Notes: generated by a model not told the origin, from the letters alone. Shown: positions 9,846-20,294, counted from the stretch's first letter. The stretch: DNA of 64,000 nucleotides from Myxococcales bacterium (GCA_029861865.1 JAOTYL010000001.1:196066-260065), one strand, 5' to 3'. Translations and numbers: made by a program.

Positions 9846-10226
9846 GTGCTGTATTCGTTATTTCATATTCTGCTTCAGCCGGACGTGAGTGGTGGCCCGG
9901 CGGCGCCTCCAGTCAACGGCGGCGGCGCTCCGTCTCCGATTCCTGGCTGCGGTGGCGGTCCCATGGACCTCGGCCTCATCCTCCTGATGTTTGCCGTCCT
10001 GTACTTCTTGATGATCCGCCCGCAACAAAAGCGCGCCAAGGAGCACGACAACTTGATGGGCGCCCTCAAGAAGGGTGACATCGTGCGAACCAACGGGGGA
10101 ATCCGCGGCGAGGTCACGGCTCTCGACGAACGCGATGTGACGATCGAGATCGCTGACCGCACACGCGTCAGGGTGTTGAAGAGTCACATCGCCGGACTGG
10201 ATCAGCCCCCAGCAGAGAAGAGCTGA
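9846..10226 (+). CDS. yajC: Preprotein translocase subunit YajC
   Basis: Small single-span inner-membrane partner of SecDF. The 126-residue protein has a Gly/Pro-rich N-terminus, a hydrophobic helix (LGLILLMFAVLYFLMI) followed by RPQQKRAKEH, then the conserved LKKGDIVRTNGGIRGEV soluble domain. The N-terminal extension before the helix (about 40 residues) is longer than in E. coli YajC. It lies 12 bp before secD. Confidence 0.95.
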   Translation: MLYSLFHILLQPDVSGGPAAPPVNGGGAPSPIPGCGGGPMDLGLILLMFAVLYFLMIRPQQKRAKEHDNLMGALKKGDIVRTNGGIRGEVTALDERDVTIEIADRTRVRVLKSHIAGLDQPPAEKS

Positions 10227-10238
10227 ACGCACGGAATT

Positions 10239-12041
10239 ATGGATCGAGGCTGGTACTTTCGTTTGGCAATCGTGGTCGGGTCCACCGTTTTGGGCCTTCT
10301 TGCCCTGTGGCCGAGCGTCGACCGCTGGCTGCCCGCACCAGACATCGTCAAGGAGTACTTCGACAATCAGATCAACCCCGGGCTCGACATCAAGGGCGGC
10401 CTTCGGTTGATGTACGAGGTCGAGGTCGACGAGTACATTCGCGACCGCCGTGACCGCATCGCCGAGCAGGTGCAGCGCCAATGTGGCGTGCTCATCGGCG
10501 TGGTATCCGAGGAGGACGCAGACGACATCGACAAAGAGACGATGTCGAAGATCCAGGAGCGCTGCAAAGTCGAGCGCGTCGACAAAGACGGCGGTGCCGT
10601 TCGCGCGATTCGGCTCACCTTCTCGAATCAAGCCGACGCCGACAAGCTGTCCAAGACCTGGGTGCGCGACTACTTCCGCGATTTGCGCGTTGCAAGCGGG
10701 GTGGGCGACCTAGTCGTCGACCTTCACATGCGCGAAGAGCAGCTTGGCAACATGCGCGAGACGGCCGTTCGTCAGTCTGAGCGCACGATCACCAACCGCA
10801 TCGACAACCTCGGCGTCCTCGAGCCAACCGTCATCGCTCGTCCCAATGACGGCGACATCATCATCGAGGTGCCGGGCGCGCAGGAGAGCTCGTTCGAGCG
10901 AATCAAGGCGATCATCAGCCGCACTGCGCAACTACAATTCAAGATCGTCGACGACGAAGCCGCAGACCTCGGGGCCCTCCTTTCGAACCCGCCGCCCGGG
11001 ATTTACCTCAACGCCGACTCACAACCGTACCTCGAGGCGTTCGGCAAAGATGCCCGCGAGCTTTTGCGCGACCACATCGCGACCATCCCGGTGCCGGACG
11101 ACCACGAGATCGCGCTCGGACGGCAGGAACCAGATCCCGATCGCGGAGGCGAGGGGTGGCGCACCTATTACATGTACCGCGTCGCAGACGTGACCGGTGA
11201 GGACTTGGACGATGCTGCGGTGGGCTTCGACCCGCAGAGCGGCAGCCCCGAGGTCGACTTCACGATGAACACGCGCGGTGCGTCGCGCATGGCGGACCTC
11301 ACGGGCGCCAGCATCGGCAAGCGCATGGCGATCGTCTTGGACGACCGCGTCGAATCGGCACCGGTGATTCAGGGGCAGATCGGTGCTCGCGGCCGCATCA
11401 CGCTGGGCGCTTACCTCGACCGAAACACGCTCCTCCAAGAGGCCAAAGACCTCGTCGTCGTGCTTCAAGCAGGTGCTCTCCCGGCACCACTCCGCCCGGC
11501 CAACGAACAGCTCATCGGGCCGACGCTTGGTCAGGACTCGGTGACCAAGGGAGCCCGCGCTGCCTTGATCGGAGTCTTACTCGTCTTGATCTTCATGGCC
11601 TTCTACTACCAAGTCGCTGGCTTGGTGGCCGACACGATGGTCGTCCTCAACCTCTTGTTGCTCCTCGGTGTCATGTCCGGCATCGGTGCTACCCTGACAT
11701 TGCCAGGCGTGGCGGCGATCGCGCTCACCGTCGGTATGGCGGTCGACGCGAACGTGCTGATCACCGAGCGCATTCGTGAGGAACTGAGACTCGGCAAATC
11801 TCCGCGTTCCGCTGTCGAGCAGGGCTTCGCACGCGCTTACTCGTCCGTCTTTGACAGTCAGCTCACGACTGCCATCGCCGGTGTGGTGCTGTGGCAGTTC
11901 GGCACGGGGCCGATTAAGGGCTTTGCAACGATGCTGTTGATCGGCATCGCCACGTCGCTCTTCACCGGCACGTTCTGCTCCAAGGTGCTCTTCGATTGGA
12001 TCGTTCGCGGCTTGCGCGTCCAGAGACTCCGGGTGGGTTGA
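10239..12041 (+). CDS. secD: Protein-export membrane protein SecD
   Basis: Uses the proton gradient to complete translocation through SecYEG. The 600-residue protein has an N-terminal helix, DIKGGLRLMYEV, the P1 periplasmic domain (SERTITNRIDNLGVLEP), VDFTMNTRGASRMADLT, and a C-terminal five-helix block with GMAVDANVLITERIREEL, the conserved TM4 motif. It is followed one base later by secF, so the pair is translationally linked, as is usual. Confidence 0.97.
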   Translation: MDRGWYFRLAIVVGSTVLGLLALWPSVDRWLPAPDIVKEYFDNQINPGLDIKGGLRLMYEVEVDEYIRDRRDRIAEQVQRQCGVLIGVVSEEDADDIDKETMSKIQERCKVERVDKDGGAVRAIRLTFSNQADADKLSKTWVRDYFRDLRVASGVGDLVVDLHMREEQLGNMRETAVRQSERTITNRIDNLGVLEPTVIARPNDGDIIIEVPGAQESSFERIKAIISRTAQLQFKIVDDEAADLGALLSNPPPGIYLNADSQPYLEAFGKDARELLRDHIATIPVPDDHEIALGRQEPDPDRGGEGWRTYYMYRVADVTGEDLDDAAVGFDPQSGSPEVDFTMNTRGASRMADLTGASIGKRMAIVLDDRVESAPVIQGQIGARGRITLGAYLDRNTLLQEAKDLVVVLQAGALPAPLRPANEQLIGPTLGQDSVTKGARAALIGVLLVLIFMAFYYQVAGLVADTMVVLNLLLLLGVMSGIGATLTLPGVAAIALTVGMAVDANVLITERIREELRLGKSPRSAVEQGFARAYSSVFDSQLTTAIAGVVLWQFGTGPIKGFATMLLIGIATSLFTGTFCSKVLFDWIVRGLRVQRLRVG

Positions 12042-12042
12042 G

Positions 12043-13179
12043 ATGGAGTTCGTCAAGCCTGGCACCTACATCGACTTCATGAAGTACCGAGCCCCGGTGG
12101 TGAGTTTCCTCGCGCTTCTTGCGACTCTGAGCTTGGTCTCGCTCTTCTACCCCGGTCCGAACTACGGGATCGACTTCGCTGGTGGCACGGAAATTCAGCT
12201 CCAGTTCAGCGGCGACGCTTCGCCAAGTGAAGTCCGCACTGCACTAACGGAGGCTGGGTACTCGCGACCCGACGTGATCAGTGTCGAAGACTCCGATCAC
12301 GAGTACATCATTCGCGTGCGCGAGGTCTCGTCGCTTCCCGAGGATCAGATCGAAAAGATTCGCGAGTCCGTGAGCTCCATCCTCGGCGAAGACGTTGTCC
12401 GCGAAATGAAAGTTTCGCCGGGCGGCGACAAGATCACACTCCGCGTGTCTGGCGAGGTTCACGAGCAACAGCTTCAGGAGGCGCTCGAGGCCGGCGGCGC
12501 GCGCGTACGTTCTGTGAGCTCCCTCGCTGGAAGCCGTGATCCTCGATACGAAGCCCAGCTCGTCGGTGTCGCAGACGAGCTCCTGACATCGCTCCAGAAG
12601 GCTTTTGCCGATCGCGCACCGGAGGTACCGCTTCGAGTCGAGTGGGTCGGACCCAAGGCCGGCCAGCAACTTCGAGACGCGGCTATCCAATCATTTCTCT
12701 ACGCGATCGCGTTCATCATGCTCTACGTGGCGTTCCGGTTCGATATGAGGTTCGCACCGGGGGGCGTCATCGCGATGTTCCACGACGCGCTGATCACGCT
12801 CGGCGTCTACGTGCTCCTTCAAAAAGAGGTCAACCTGACCACGGTCGCAGCGCTTTTGACCATCATGGGTTACTCGATCAACGACACCATCGTCGTTTAC
12901 GACCGAATCCGCGAGAACATGGTACGCGTGCGTGACAAGAGCCTTCGCGAGCTGATCAACATCAGCACTTCGCAGATGCTCTCGCGAACCATAATCACCT
13001 CGGTCACCACGCTCCTTTCGGTCTCTGCCTTCTTCTTCCTCGGCACCGGTGTCATCCAGGACATCGCTTTTGCCCTCGGAATCGGCATCTTGATCGGCAC
13101 ACTTTCATCGGTCTTCATCGCAGCGCCGATCACCGAGCTCATGGATCGACGACTGTTCAGCCGCGCGACCGGGAGCTAG
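12043..13179 (+). CDS. secF: Protein-export membrane protein SecF
   Basis: Partner of SecD in the SecDF complex. The 378-residue protein contains FYPGPNYGIDFAGGTEIQLQF near residue 35, a periplasmic domain, and the C-terminal membrane block with MGYSINDTIVVYDRIREN, the family's conserved D-R motif. The periplasmic domain is longer than in E. coli SecF (323 residues). recJ begins 4 bp downstream. Confidence 0.97.
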   Translation: MEFVKPGTYIDFMKYRAPVVSFLALLATLSLVSLFYPGPNYGIDFAGGTEIQLQFSGDASPSEVRTALTEAGYSRPDVISVEDSDHEYIIRVREVSSLPEDQIEKIRESVSSILGEDVVREMKVSPGGDKITLRVSGEVHEQQLQEALEAGGARVRSVSSLAGSRDPRYEAQLVGVADELLTSLQKAFADRAPEVPLRVEWVGPKAGQQLRDAAIQSFLYAIAFIMLYVAFRFDMRFAPGGVIAMFHDALITLGVYVLLQKEVNLTTVAALLTIMGYSINDTIVVYDRIRENMVRVRDKSLRELINISTSQMLSRTIITSVTTLLSVSAFFFLGTGVIQDIAFALGIGILIGTLSSVFIAAPITELMDRRLFSRATGS

Positions 13180-13183
13180 CCAC

Positions 13184-14902
13184 GTGGAGCCGGCGGACTC
13201 CACTCTTCCGAATCCACTTCCAAAACGAGTCTCCGAATACCGCGTCCGGCCCGCCAACGAGCTAGCTTCTGAAACGCTTGCGAGCGCATGCGACCTCGGT
13301 GCGACAGCCGCGCAGGTCTTACTCCATCGTGGGATTCGAGATGTCGATGAAGCCAAGAGCTTTCTCGATGCCGCGCTTCGCGGGCTTAGCTCGCCAGAGT
13401 CGATGGCCGACCGCGCGATTGCAGCTGACCGACTGTGCCGTGCCATTCGCAAGGGCGAGCGCATCGTCGTGTTTGGTGACTACGATGTCGACGGAACGAC
13501 CTCTGCCTTGATTCTCACCGAAGTCATCGAAGCGCTCGGCGGCGAGGCCCAAACCCTGATCGCGGATCGATTCCGCGGCGGATATGGGCTGAGTGACCCC
13601 GCGCTCGATCGATGCCTGGCACAGAGCCCGGCGTTGATCGTGACCTGCGATTGTGGCTCGAGCGATCACGAGCGGATCGGCCGCGCCAATTCCCTTGGCA
13701 TCGACGTGATCGTCGTCGACCACCACCTCGTGCCAGAAGAGACGCTTCCCGCTTTCGCATTCCTCAATCCGCATCGTCCCCAATGCGGCTTCCCCTACAA
13801 GGGCCTGTGTAGCGCGGGGCTTGCCTTCTCTCTCGGGGCTGCGCTTCGCACCGAGTTGAAAGCGAAGCTCGACTTGCGCGCTTGGCTCGACTTGGTCGCC
13901 ATCGGAACCATTGCCGATCTCGCACCTCTGACAGGGGACAACAGGCGCTTGGTTCGCGCGGGGCTCAGAGCGCTCGGGTCGTCGCGCGCGAGGCCAGCGT
14001 TTCACGCGCTTCGTCAGCTTACGAAGCTTCCCGAGTCGGCGCTGCTCACCTCCCGCGATGTCGCGTTCCGTTTTGCGCCCCGGCTCAATGCACCGGGGCG
14101 GTTGGGCGAGGCCGATCTAACCCTCCGGTTTCTGCAAGCCAAGACGGCGCGCGATGCCTGGAACCTCGTCGAAGAGGTCGAGCGCAAGAACGACGAACGG
14201 AAGTCGTTGGCCCATCGGGCGACCGAGGAGGCACGTGACCAGGTTCGCGAGCTGTACGGCGATGCACCAACGACTAGCATCGTCGTCGAGAGCAATGGGT
14301 GGCACCGCGGTGTCGTCGGTATCGTGGCGGCACGATTGGTCGATTCCTTTGGCGTCCCGGCGGTAGTCGTCGCCTTCGATGGCGATGACGGCCACGGCAG
14401 TGTGCGAACGACCGGCGGCTTCGATGCGTACGGCGCGCTCGAACGCTGTGCCGAAGACCTCATCGCGTGGGGAGGACACCGTGCAGCCGCCGGCCTCTCG
14501 CTTACCAAGGGAAAGCTCGAGTCGTTTCGCGCGTCTTTTTCGGGAATGAGCTGCGAGCCACGGGTTTCGGGCGAGGGGGCTCTGATCGATGTGGAGCTCG
14601 GGGGCGTTTATCGGGTCCCCACCCTAGACGATCTCGTTCGGCTGGGGCCCTTCGGAGAGAGCAATCCCGCGCCGAGATTTCTTCTCAACGCGGAGATCAT
14701 CGAGGCGACGGCGGTGGGTCAAGATCGCTCCCATGCCAAGCTTCGATTGCGGATTGCAGAGGACTCGGTGCGCGCGTTTGCGCCCGGGATGTTCTCGCGG
14801 TTCGAAGGCCAGAAGAACGTGCGACTCGTCGGAGAGTTTCAACCCGACCATTGGGTCGGAGGTCACGCGGTCGAGCTCCTCGTCACCGACGTCTTGTCCT
14901 AG
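13184..14902 (+). CDS. recJ: Single-stranded-DNA-specific exonuclease RecJ
   Basis: 5'-3' single-strand exonuclease of recombination and mismatch repair. The 572-residue protein has the DHH phosphoesterase motifs VVFGDYDVDGTTSA, TCDCGSSDH and VVDHHLVPE, and the DHHA1 motif with GGHRAAAGLSL near residue 430. It starts with GTG at 13184, 4 bp after secF, as in other bacteria where recJ follows secDF. Its last 4 bases overlap the convergent crotonase gene. Confidence 0.95.
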   Translation: MEPADSTLPNPLPKRVSEYRVRPANELASETLASACDLGATAAQVLLHRGIRDVDEAKSFLDAALRGLSSPESMADRAIAADRLCRAIRKGERIVVFGDYDVDGTTSALILTEVIEALGGEAQTLIADRFRGGYGLSDPALDRCLAQSPALIVTCDCGSSDHERIGRANSLGIDVIVVDHHLVPEETLPAFAFLNPHRPQCGFPYKGLCSAGLAFSLGAALRTELKAKLDLRAWLDLVAIGTIADLAPLTGDNRRLVRAGLRALGSSRARPAFHALRQLTKLPESALLTSRDVAFRFAPRLNAPGRLGEADLTLRFLQAKTARDAWNLVEEVERKNDERKSLAHRATEEARDQVRELYGDAPTTSIVVESNGWHRGVVGIVAARLVDSFGVPAVVVAFDGDDGHGSVRTTGGFDAYGALERCAEDLIAWGGHRAAAGLSLTKGKLESFRASFSGMSCEPRVSGEGALIDVELGGVYRVPTLDDLVRLGPFGESNPAPRFLLNAEIIEATAVGQDRSHAKLRLRIAEDSVRAFAPGMFSRFEGQKNVRLVGEFQPDHWVGGHAVELLVTDVLS

Positions 14903-15684
14903 CGCCCCTTCCACTCAGGCTCGCGTTTCTCAAAGAACGCAGCGAGCCCCTCTTTGGCGTCTTCGGTGTTCAGCAGCGCGTAAAGCTGCTCGCGGAGATA
15001 GGGCAGGGCCTTTTCGACCGGCATCGTGCGTTGCTCGTTGTAGGCGCGGAGGCCCATCTGCATCGCCATTGGAGACCGACTGGCGAGTTCGGTGGCAAGG
15101 TCAGCAACGCGTGCATCGAGCTGGTCGTCCGGCACCACCTCGGTTACCAGCCCGATCTCTTTGGCCTTGGCCGCAGAGATCCTTTCGCCAACGAGCATGA
15201 GGTTGAGCAGGTCGCGGGGCTGAATCACCCGTCGGAGAACAGCCATGATCATCATGGGAAAGAGCCCGCGCTTGATCTCGGGTGTCGCGAAGATCGCACT
15301 TTCGCAGGCCACTACGAAGTGACAGCAGGCGACGATGCCCATCGCGCCGCCCATCACGTAACCTGGCACCCGTGCGATGATCGGTTTGTCGAGCCGGTCG
15401 AACCGCAGGAGCAAGTCGTCGAACTCGCCCTTCTTCTCGAGCTTGCCTCGGCTGGAGCTCATGCCTTTGAGGTCTGCCCCCGCGCTGAACGCATTGCCGG
15501 CGCCGGTGAGAACGATGACCCGCACGTCGTCTGCTTCTTCGGCGTCATCGAGGGCCCACAGGAGCTCGTTGACCAGTGCTTGGCTCAGAGGGTTCTTCTT
15601 TTCAGGCCGATTGAACGTGAGGGTCACGACATGGCCTTCCTGCCGCACGAGCAGGGCTTCGAATTCGCGATCGCCGATCGGCAT
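14899..15684 (-). CDS. Enoyl-CoA hydratase/isomerase (crotonase) family protein
   Basis: A 261-residue crotonase-fold protein: TLNRPEKKNPLS-like N-terminus, the oxyanion-hole segment FSAGADLKGM near residue 65, and the second segment VMGGAMGIVACCHFVVACE followed by FATPEIKRGLFP. The glutamate equivalent to E164 of rat crotonase is present in PEIKRG. The position of E144, usually in GGGCELA, is occupied by a hydrophobic residue (MGIVAC). It may therefore catalyse isomerisation or another crotonase reaction instead of hydration. No other fatty-acid oxidation genes are adjacent. Confidence 0.85.
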   Translation of the reverse strand: MPIGDREFEALLVRQEGHVVTLTFNRPEKKNPLSQALVNELLWALDDAEEADDVRVIVLTGAGNAFSAGADLKGMSSSRGKLEKKGEFDDLLLRFDRLDKPIIARVPGYVMGGAMGIVACCHFVVACESAIFATPEIKRGLFPMMIMAVLRRVIQPRDLLNLMLVGERISAAKAKEIGLVTEVVPDDQLDARVADLATELASRSPMAMQMGLRAYNEQRTMPVEKALPYLREQLYALLNTEDAKEGLAAFFEKREPEWKGR

Positions 15685-15804
15685 GAACCGATTCTTCGGT
15701 GCGCCCGCAGTGAATTCAAGGCGAACCGGGACATCGGTAACTTCGTGGAGTTGCCCGCTTTTCGGGGGGCGTGTAAGGTCCTACAGAGACGGGCCGGAGG
15801 GGAA

Positions 15805-16404
15805 TTGAGCTGGCAGCGCATCGGTTGTGGAGTCGTACTCGCGGTGATTTTGTCGCTGTCGGCGTACTCGCGCGCAGCCCACGCCCAGGCGCTATCGCCC
15901 GATACGATCCGCGCAACGCCCAAGGCCACCATCGGCTTGGGCCTGGTGGGCGCGGAGCTCGGTCTCATCATTCCAGCAGCAGCGGGTCTCACCGACCCAT
16001 GGGCTTTGACGGTGTTCCCCGTCGTCGGGGCTGCAGGTGGTGCGCTTGCCGGGTACTTCGCGTTGGACGAACCCGGACGTGAAAAGGGCTCCGTGGCGGC
16101 GCTAGTTGTCGGGCTTGCGGGGATTATTCCCGCGATTCTCGTCACCGTGAAGGGCGTGCGCAAAGAACGACAGGAGGCTTACGAGCCTCCGGCGATAGAG
16201 ATCCGCAGCGACAAAGAGCAGCGAGCTCTCGAGCTAGTCGAAGCGGGCCCGGGATTGCTTCGCCGGTCTCGCTCGGGGCTGCGTGTCTCCATGCCCGGGG
16301 TTTCGTTCAGTCGAGGTCCGGCGCTCGATGCCGAAACCGCCAAGCTCGGCGAAGTGAAGGGCCGAACGGAGTTGCGGCTTTCCCTCGCGTCGGGCGTGTT
16401 CTAG
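15805..16404 (+). CDS. Exported or membrane protein of unknown function
   Basis: The 199-residue translation starts at TTG 15805 with GGAGG 4 bp upstream. This start places a good signal peptide at the N-terminus (GVVLAVILSLSAYSRAAHA followed by Q). Three Gly/Ala-rich hydrophobic stretches follow (about residues 38-60, 66-85 and 98-118), then a charged C-terminal tail of about 80 residues. I recognise no family. The frame is open far upstream, but that part is antisense to the crotonase gene. It ends 10 bp before tilS. Confidence 0.65.
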   Translation: MSWQRIGCGVVLAVILSLSAYSRAAHAQALSPDTIRATPKATIGLGLVGAELGLIIPAAAGLTDPWALTVFPVVGAAGGALAGYFALDEPGREKGSVAALVVGLAGIIPAILVTVKGVRKERQEAYEPPAIEIRSDKEQRALELVEAGPGLLRRSRSGLRVSMPGVSFSRGPALDAETAKLGEVKGRTELRLSLASGVF

Positions 16405-16414
16405 CGTTCCGTTC

Positions 16415-17377
16415 ATGGTCACCTCCACGGTGCGACGGACCCTTCGCGAGCGTGTGCTCGTCGAGGCTGGGGACCACGTGTTGGTCGCGTGCTCCGGAGG
16501 GCCTGATTCGACCGTGCTGCTGCACGTGCTCCATCGGCTCCGAGCCGACACGGGGATCACCGTGTGTGCGGCGTCGATCGACCATGCCCTCCGGGCAGAA
16601 TCCGCGTCGGAAGTCGCGCAGGTCGGTGACTTTGCCGATGCCCTGGGGGTTCCGTTTCGGTCGGCACGAATCGAGGTGCTCGATGAGGGGGCATCGATTC
16701 AAGCCCGCGCGCGGGAGCTTCGGTACCGGGCGCTTCACGAAATCGCGCGCAAGATGAAGGCAACGCGTATCGCCGTCGGGCACACGCAAGACGATCAGGC
16801 CGAAACCGTGCTCTCGCGGATGCTTCGGGGTGCCGGCCTTCGAGGCCTAAGCGGGATCGAAGCACGCAGAGCCGACGGAGTGATCCGCCCACTTTTCGAT
16901 TGTCGCCGCGCCGATGTCCTCGCCTATGCCCAGCAACGCGGCCTTCCCTTCATCGAAGACCCCTCGAACCACAAGCGGGGGTACGAACGGGTTCGGATCC
17001 GGCACGAAGTCATGCCGACGCTCCTCAGGGAGGACCCTCGCGTCGTCGAGCATCTATGCGCGATCGGAGACGAGGCCGCCGAGCTCAACGCGGCGCTCGA
17101 TGCCGAAGTGCCCGAGCTCCCGGCTCCCGGCGACCGATCATTCGCGGTCGATCGAGTGGCGCGCCTTGCTCCTCCGATGCGGGTGCGTTGGCTTCGGCTC
17201 TGGTTGGCTCGGGAAACGGGATTAACCCCCACCCGGAGCCACCTTACGGACGTGGGCCGGCTTCTTACGTCTCCCGGTGAGGTCCTGCTAGGATCTGGGT
17301 GGTCCCTTCGCCGCGACGGTGATGGGCTTTCGTTGGAATATCGTGAGCATCGACGTACACGCAGCAGCCTCCCATGA
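16415..17377 (+). CDS. tilS: tRNA(Ile)-lysidine synthetase
   Basis: Converts C34 of the CAU-anticodon tRNA-Ile2 to lysidine using ATP and lysine, which allows AUA decoding. The PP-loop SGGPDS is at residues 27-32; GHTQDDQAETVLSRMLRGAG and the RGYERVRIRHEVMPTL region follow. At 320 residues it is shorter than E. coli TilS (432), lacking much of the C-terminal recognition domains, as in other short TilS proteins. The tRNA at 6928 is a possible substrate. Confidence 0.95.
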   Translation: MVTSTVRRTLRERVLVEAGDHVLVACSGGPDSTVLLHVLHRLRADTGITVCAASIDHALRAESASEVAQVGDFADALGVPFRSARIEVLDEGASIQARARELRYRALHEIARKMKATRIAVGHTQDDQAETVLSRMLRGAGLRGLSGIEARRADGVIRPLFDCRRADVLAYAQQRGLPFIEDPSNHKRGYERVRIRHEVMPTLLREDPRVVEHLCAIGDEAAELNAALDAEVPELPAPGDRSFAVDRVARLAPPMRVRWLRLWLARETGLTPTRSHLTDVGRLLTSPGEVLLGSGWSLRRDGDGLSLEYREHRRTRSSLP

Positions 17378-17487
17378 CCCGAGGATCGACCAGCGGTTGC
17401 CAAATCGTGTCCGGAGCCTCACAAAGATTGAAGGGGTAAGGGCCCTATGCTAGCCCAAAGAATGCTCCGGGCGGCCTGCTTAAGCCT

Positions 17488-19437
17488 ATGAAACAAAGCC
17501 AAAAAACACTGCTCTTCTGGGTCCTCGTGATCCTGATGTGCATCGTGATCTTCAATTTCGTCGCTCGCGAGGAACAGCCACGAAGCGTGCCGTTCAACGA
17601 GTTCATCAGTCAAGTCACCGAGGGTAACGTCAAGAAGGTCAAGATCCGACCGCAAGAGAAGCTCGGTGAATACACTTACTGGCTGAAGACCGACGACGAG
17701 AGCGCGCCCGCCAGCGGCAACCGGGCGGCTCGCTCCGAAAAGGTCACGGTCGGGATCATGGGGGAGGAGACCAACCAAAAGCTCCTAGACGCCAAAGTCA
17801 GCGTCGAGTACCTGCCCGAGGACCAAAACAGCCTTTGGACGAGCATCCTGGTGACCTGGCTTCCGATGATCTTCCTCGTCGGCATCCTGCTATTTTTCAT
17901 GCGTCAGCTTCAGGCTTCGGGCGGCAAGGCGATGAGCTTCGGAAAGTCGCGCGCCCGGTTGCTGAACGAATCTCAAAACAAAGTCACCTTTACCGACGTC
18001 GCCGGCATCGACGAGGCCAAGGACGACTGCGAAGAGATCATCGCATTCCTGAAAGACCCCAAGAAATTCCAACGCCTGGGGGGTCGGATTCCCAAGGGAG
18101 TCCTTCTGATGGGCGCTCCGGGTACGGGCAAGACGTTGCTGGCTCGGGCGATCGCCGGAGAAGCGGGCGTCCCCTTCTTCAGCATTTCTGGGTCAGACTT
18201 CGTCGAGATGTTCGTCGGGGTCGGTGCCTCGCGCGTTCGCGATCTGTTCGAGCAGGGCAAGAAGCACGCCCCATGCATCATCTTCATCGACGAGATCGAT
18301 GCCGTCGGTCGGCACCGTGGCTCGGGTCTCGGCGGCGGGCACGATGAGCGCGAGCAGACGCTGAACCAACTTCTAGTCGAGATGGACGGGTTCGAGTCGA
18401 GTGAGGGTGTCATCATCATCGCGGCCACCAACCGCCCCGACGTTCTCGACCCCGCGATCTTGCGTCCCGGTCGTTTCGACCGACGCATCATCGTTCCGAG
18501 GCCCGACCTCAACGGCCGTCAGGGCATCCTCGCGGTTCACACCCGCCGGGTTCCACTGGGCGACGACGTTCAGCTCGGCATCATCGCACGCGGGACCCCG
18601 GGTTTCTCGGGGGCCGACCTCGAGAACCTAGTCAACGAGGCGGCGCTCCTGGCGGCTCGCCAAGACAAGGACTTAGTGTCGATGGCCGACTTCGAGATGG
18701 CCAAAGACAAGGTCATGATGGGCTCCGAGCGGCGCTCGATGGTCATTAGCGAGCACGAGCGCAAGACCACGGCATATCACGAGGCAGGTCATACCTTGGT
18801 CGCCTGGATGCTCCCGAACCATGACCCGATCCACAAAGTCACGATCATCCCCCGCGGGCCTGCGTTGGGTCTCACCATGGCGCTCCCCGAGGAAGACCGT
18901 CAGAGCTACAGCGCCGAGTGGATTCGGGACCGGATCGCCATGGCGCTCGGAGGGCGGCTAGCCGAAGAGGTGGTCTTCGGCCAGCTCACGACCGGCGCCG
19001 CCGACGACTTCAAAAAGGCCACCCAGCTCGCCCGCTCGATGGTGACCGAGTGGGGAATGAGCACCCGCCTCGGCCCGCTGTCTTACGTCGAGAAGGAAGA
19101 GACCGGGTTCCTCGGTCAGAGCTACCACAAGGATTACTCCGAGGAGACCGCCAAAGAGATCGATGACGAAGTGCGGCGCATCATCAACGCGCAATACGAT
19201 CGCGCCAAGATTGTCCTCGAGGGGCATCGCGAGAAGCTCGACGCCATCGCTGAGGCCTTGCTCGAGCGCGAGACCCTTGGCCGCGAGGAGATCGAAGCGA
19301 TCATGGCCGGGGAAGAGCTCCCGCCACCGGTCATCGTGACCATTCCCACTTACGCGGAGAAGCGCCGCGAAAGCGAAGAAAAGCGGAAGGGCGCGATTTT
19401 TCAGCCGCGTCCGCGCGAGGTCCCCAGCGCTGGGTAA
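17488..19437 (+). CDS. ftsH: ATP-dependent zinc metalloprotease FtsH
   Basis: Hexameric membrane-anchored AAA+ protease for membrane-protein quality control. The 649-residue protein has two N-terminal transmembrane segments ([18 protein letters not shown] and [12 protein letters not shown]) flanking a periplasmic domain. Walker A GAPGTGKT is at 209-216, followed by Walker B IIFIDEID, the SRH arginines (LRPGRFDRR) and the zinc site HEAGH at 431-435. Order tilS-ftsH-folP is the common bacterial arrangement. folP follows with overlapping or adjacent ends. Confidence 0.98.
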   Translation: MKQSQKTLLFWVLVILMCIVIFNFVAREEQPRSVPFNEFISQVTEGNVKKVKIRPQEKLGEYTYWLKTDDESAPASGNRAARSEKVTVGIMGEETNQKLLDAKVSVEYLPEDQNSLWTSILVTWLPMIFLVGILLFFMRQLQASGGKAMSFGKSRARLLNESQNKVTFTDVAGIDEAKDDCEEIIAFLKDPKKFQRLGGRIPKGVLLMGAPGTGKTLLARAIAGEAGVPFFSISGSDFVEMFVGVGASRVRDLFEQGKKHAPCIIFIDEIDAVGRHRGSGLGGGHDEREQTLNQLLVEMDGFESSEGVIIIAATNRPDVLDPAILRPGRFDRRIIVPRPDLNGRQGILAVHTRRVPLGDDVQLGIIARGTPGFSGADLENLVNEAALLAARQDKDLVSMADFEMAKDKVMMGSERRSMVISEHERKTTAYHEAGHTLVAWMLPNHDPIHKVTIIPRGPALGLTMALPEEDRQSYSAEWIRDRIAMALGGRLAEEVVFGQLTTGAADDFKKATQLARSMVTEWGMSTRLGPLSYVEKEETGFLGQSYHKDYSEETAKEIDDEVRRIINAQYDRAKIVLEGHREKLDAIAEALLERETLGREEIEAIMAGEELPPPVIVTIPTYAEKRRESEEKRKGAIFQPRPREVPSAG

Positions 19438-19451
19438 TGACGGAGGTTCGG

Positions 19452-20294
19452 ATGCCGGAGCTGTGGGGTGTCATCAATGTGACGCCAGATTCATTCAGCG
19501 ACGGTGGCCGGTTCCTCGATGCCCAGGCCGCGATCGCTCACGGCAAGCGTCTACTCGACGAGGGAGCGGACGTGCTCGATGTGGGTGGCGAGTCGTCGAG
19601 GCCTGCCGGGAAGACGTATGGGGCCGGATTCACGACTGTTTCGGCGAAAGAGGAGATCGCCCGGGTCGTCCCCGTGATCGAGCAGCTGGCCGGAGAGCTT
19701 CGAGCCCGCGTCTCGATCGATACGGTCAAGCCCGAGGTCGCGAAAGCGGCCCTCGGCGCCGGTGCCTCGATCGTGAATGACGTGGGCTGTGCACGAATCC
19801 CCGCCCTGGCCGAGGTGGCGGCGGCGGCCGGGGCCGAATACGTCGTGATGCACAACCGCGGGAGCGGTGAGGTCCGACCCCCCCACACCAGCTACGACGA
19901 CGTCGTTTCGGATGTGCTCGAGGAGCTGCTCGAGGGCGCGGGTCGGGTCGAGGCGGCGGGCGTCCCTCCGGCTTCGATCTGGCTCGACCCGGGCCTCGGC
20001 TTCGCCAAGACGGCCCCGCAGACCTTAGCGCTTCTAAGATCTCTTGGGCGTTTTCGAAAGAGCGGATACCGTGTACTTGTGGGGCCTTCTCGGAAATCCT
20101 TCATTAGCGAGCTTGCGCCCAATCCGAGCGGCGGTGCGCCTTCGGCCGATGACCGCCTCGGAGGCACTGCTGCGGCCGTCGCGCATTGCGTCGCGTCGCG
20201 GGTCGACGCCGTTCGAGTACACGATGTCCACGTGATGCGTCAGCTCATCGACGTGATGAACGCGCTCACCCAACCCGCCGAGGGGGCACCATGA
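19452..20294 (+). CDS. folP: Dihydropteroate synthase
   Basis: Joins 4-aminobenzoate to hydroxymethyl-dihydropterin diphosphate in folate synthesis; the sulfonamide target. It contains VINVTPDSFSDGGRF at the N-terminus, DVGGESSRP, SIDTVKPEVAKAAL and GPSRKSF. ATG 19452 is preferred over an in-frame ATG at 19437 because GGAGG lies 5 bp upstream and homologues begin close to the INVTPDSFSDGG motif. Its stop overlaps the start of cdaA by 4 bases (ATGA). Confidence 0.96.
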   Translation: MPELWGVINVTPDSFSDGGRFLDAQAAIAHGKRLLDEGADVLDVGGESSRPAGKTYGAGFTTVSAKEEIARVVPVIEQLAGELRARVSIDTVKPEVAKAALGAGASIVNDVGCARIPALAEVAAAAGAEYVVMHNRGSGEVRPPHTSYDDVVSDVLEELLEGAGRVEAAGVPPASIWLDPGLGFAKTAPQTLALLRSLGRFRKSGYRVLVGPSRKSFISELAPNPSGGAPSADDRLGGTAAAVAHCVASRVDAVRVHDVHVMRQLIDVMNALTQPAEGAP

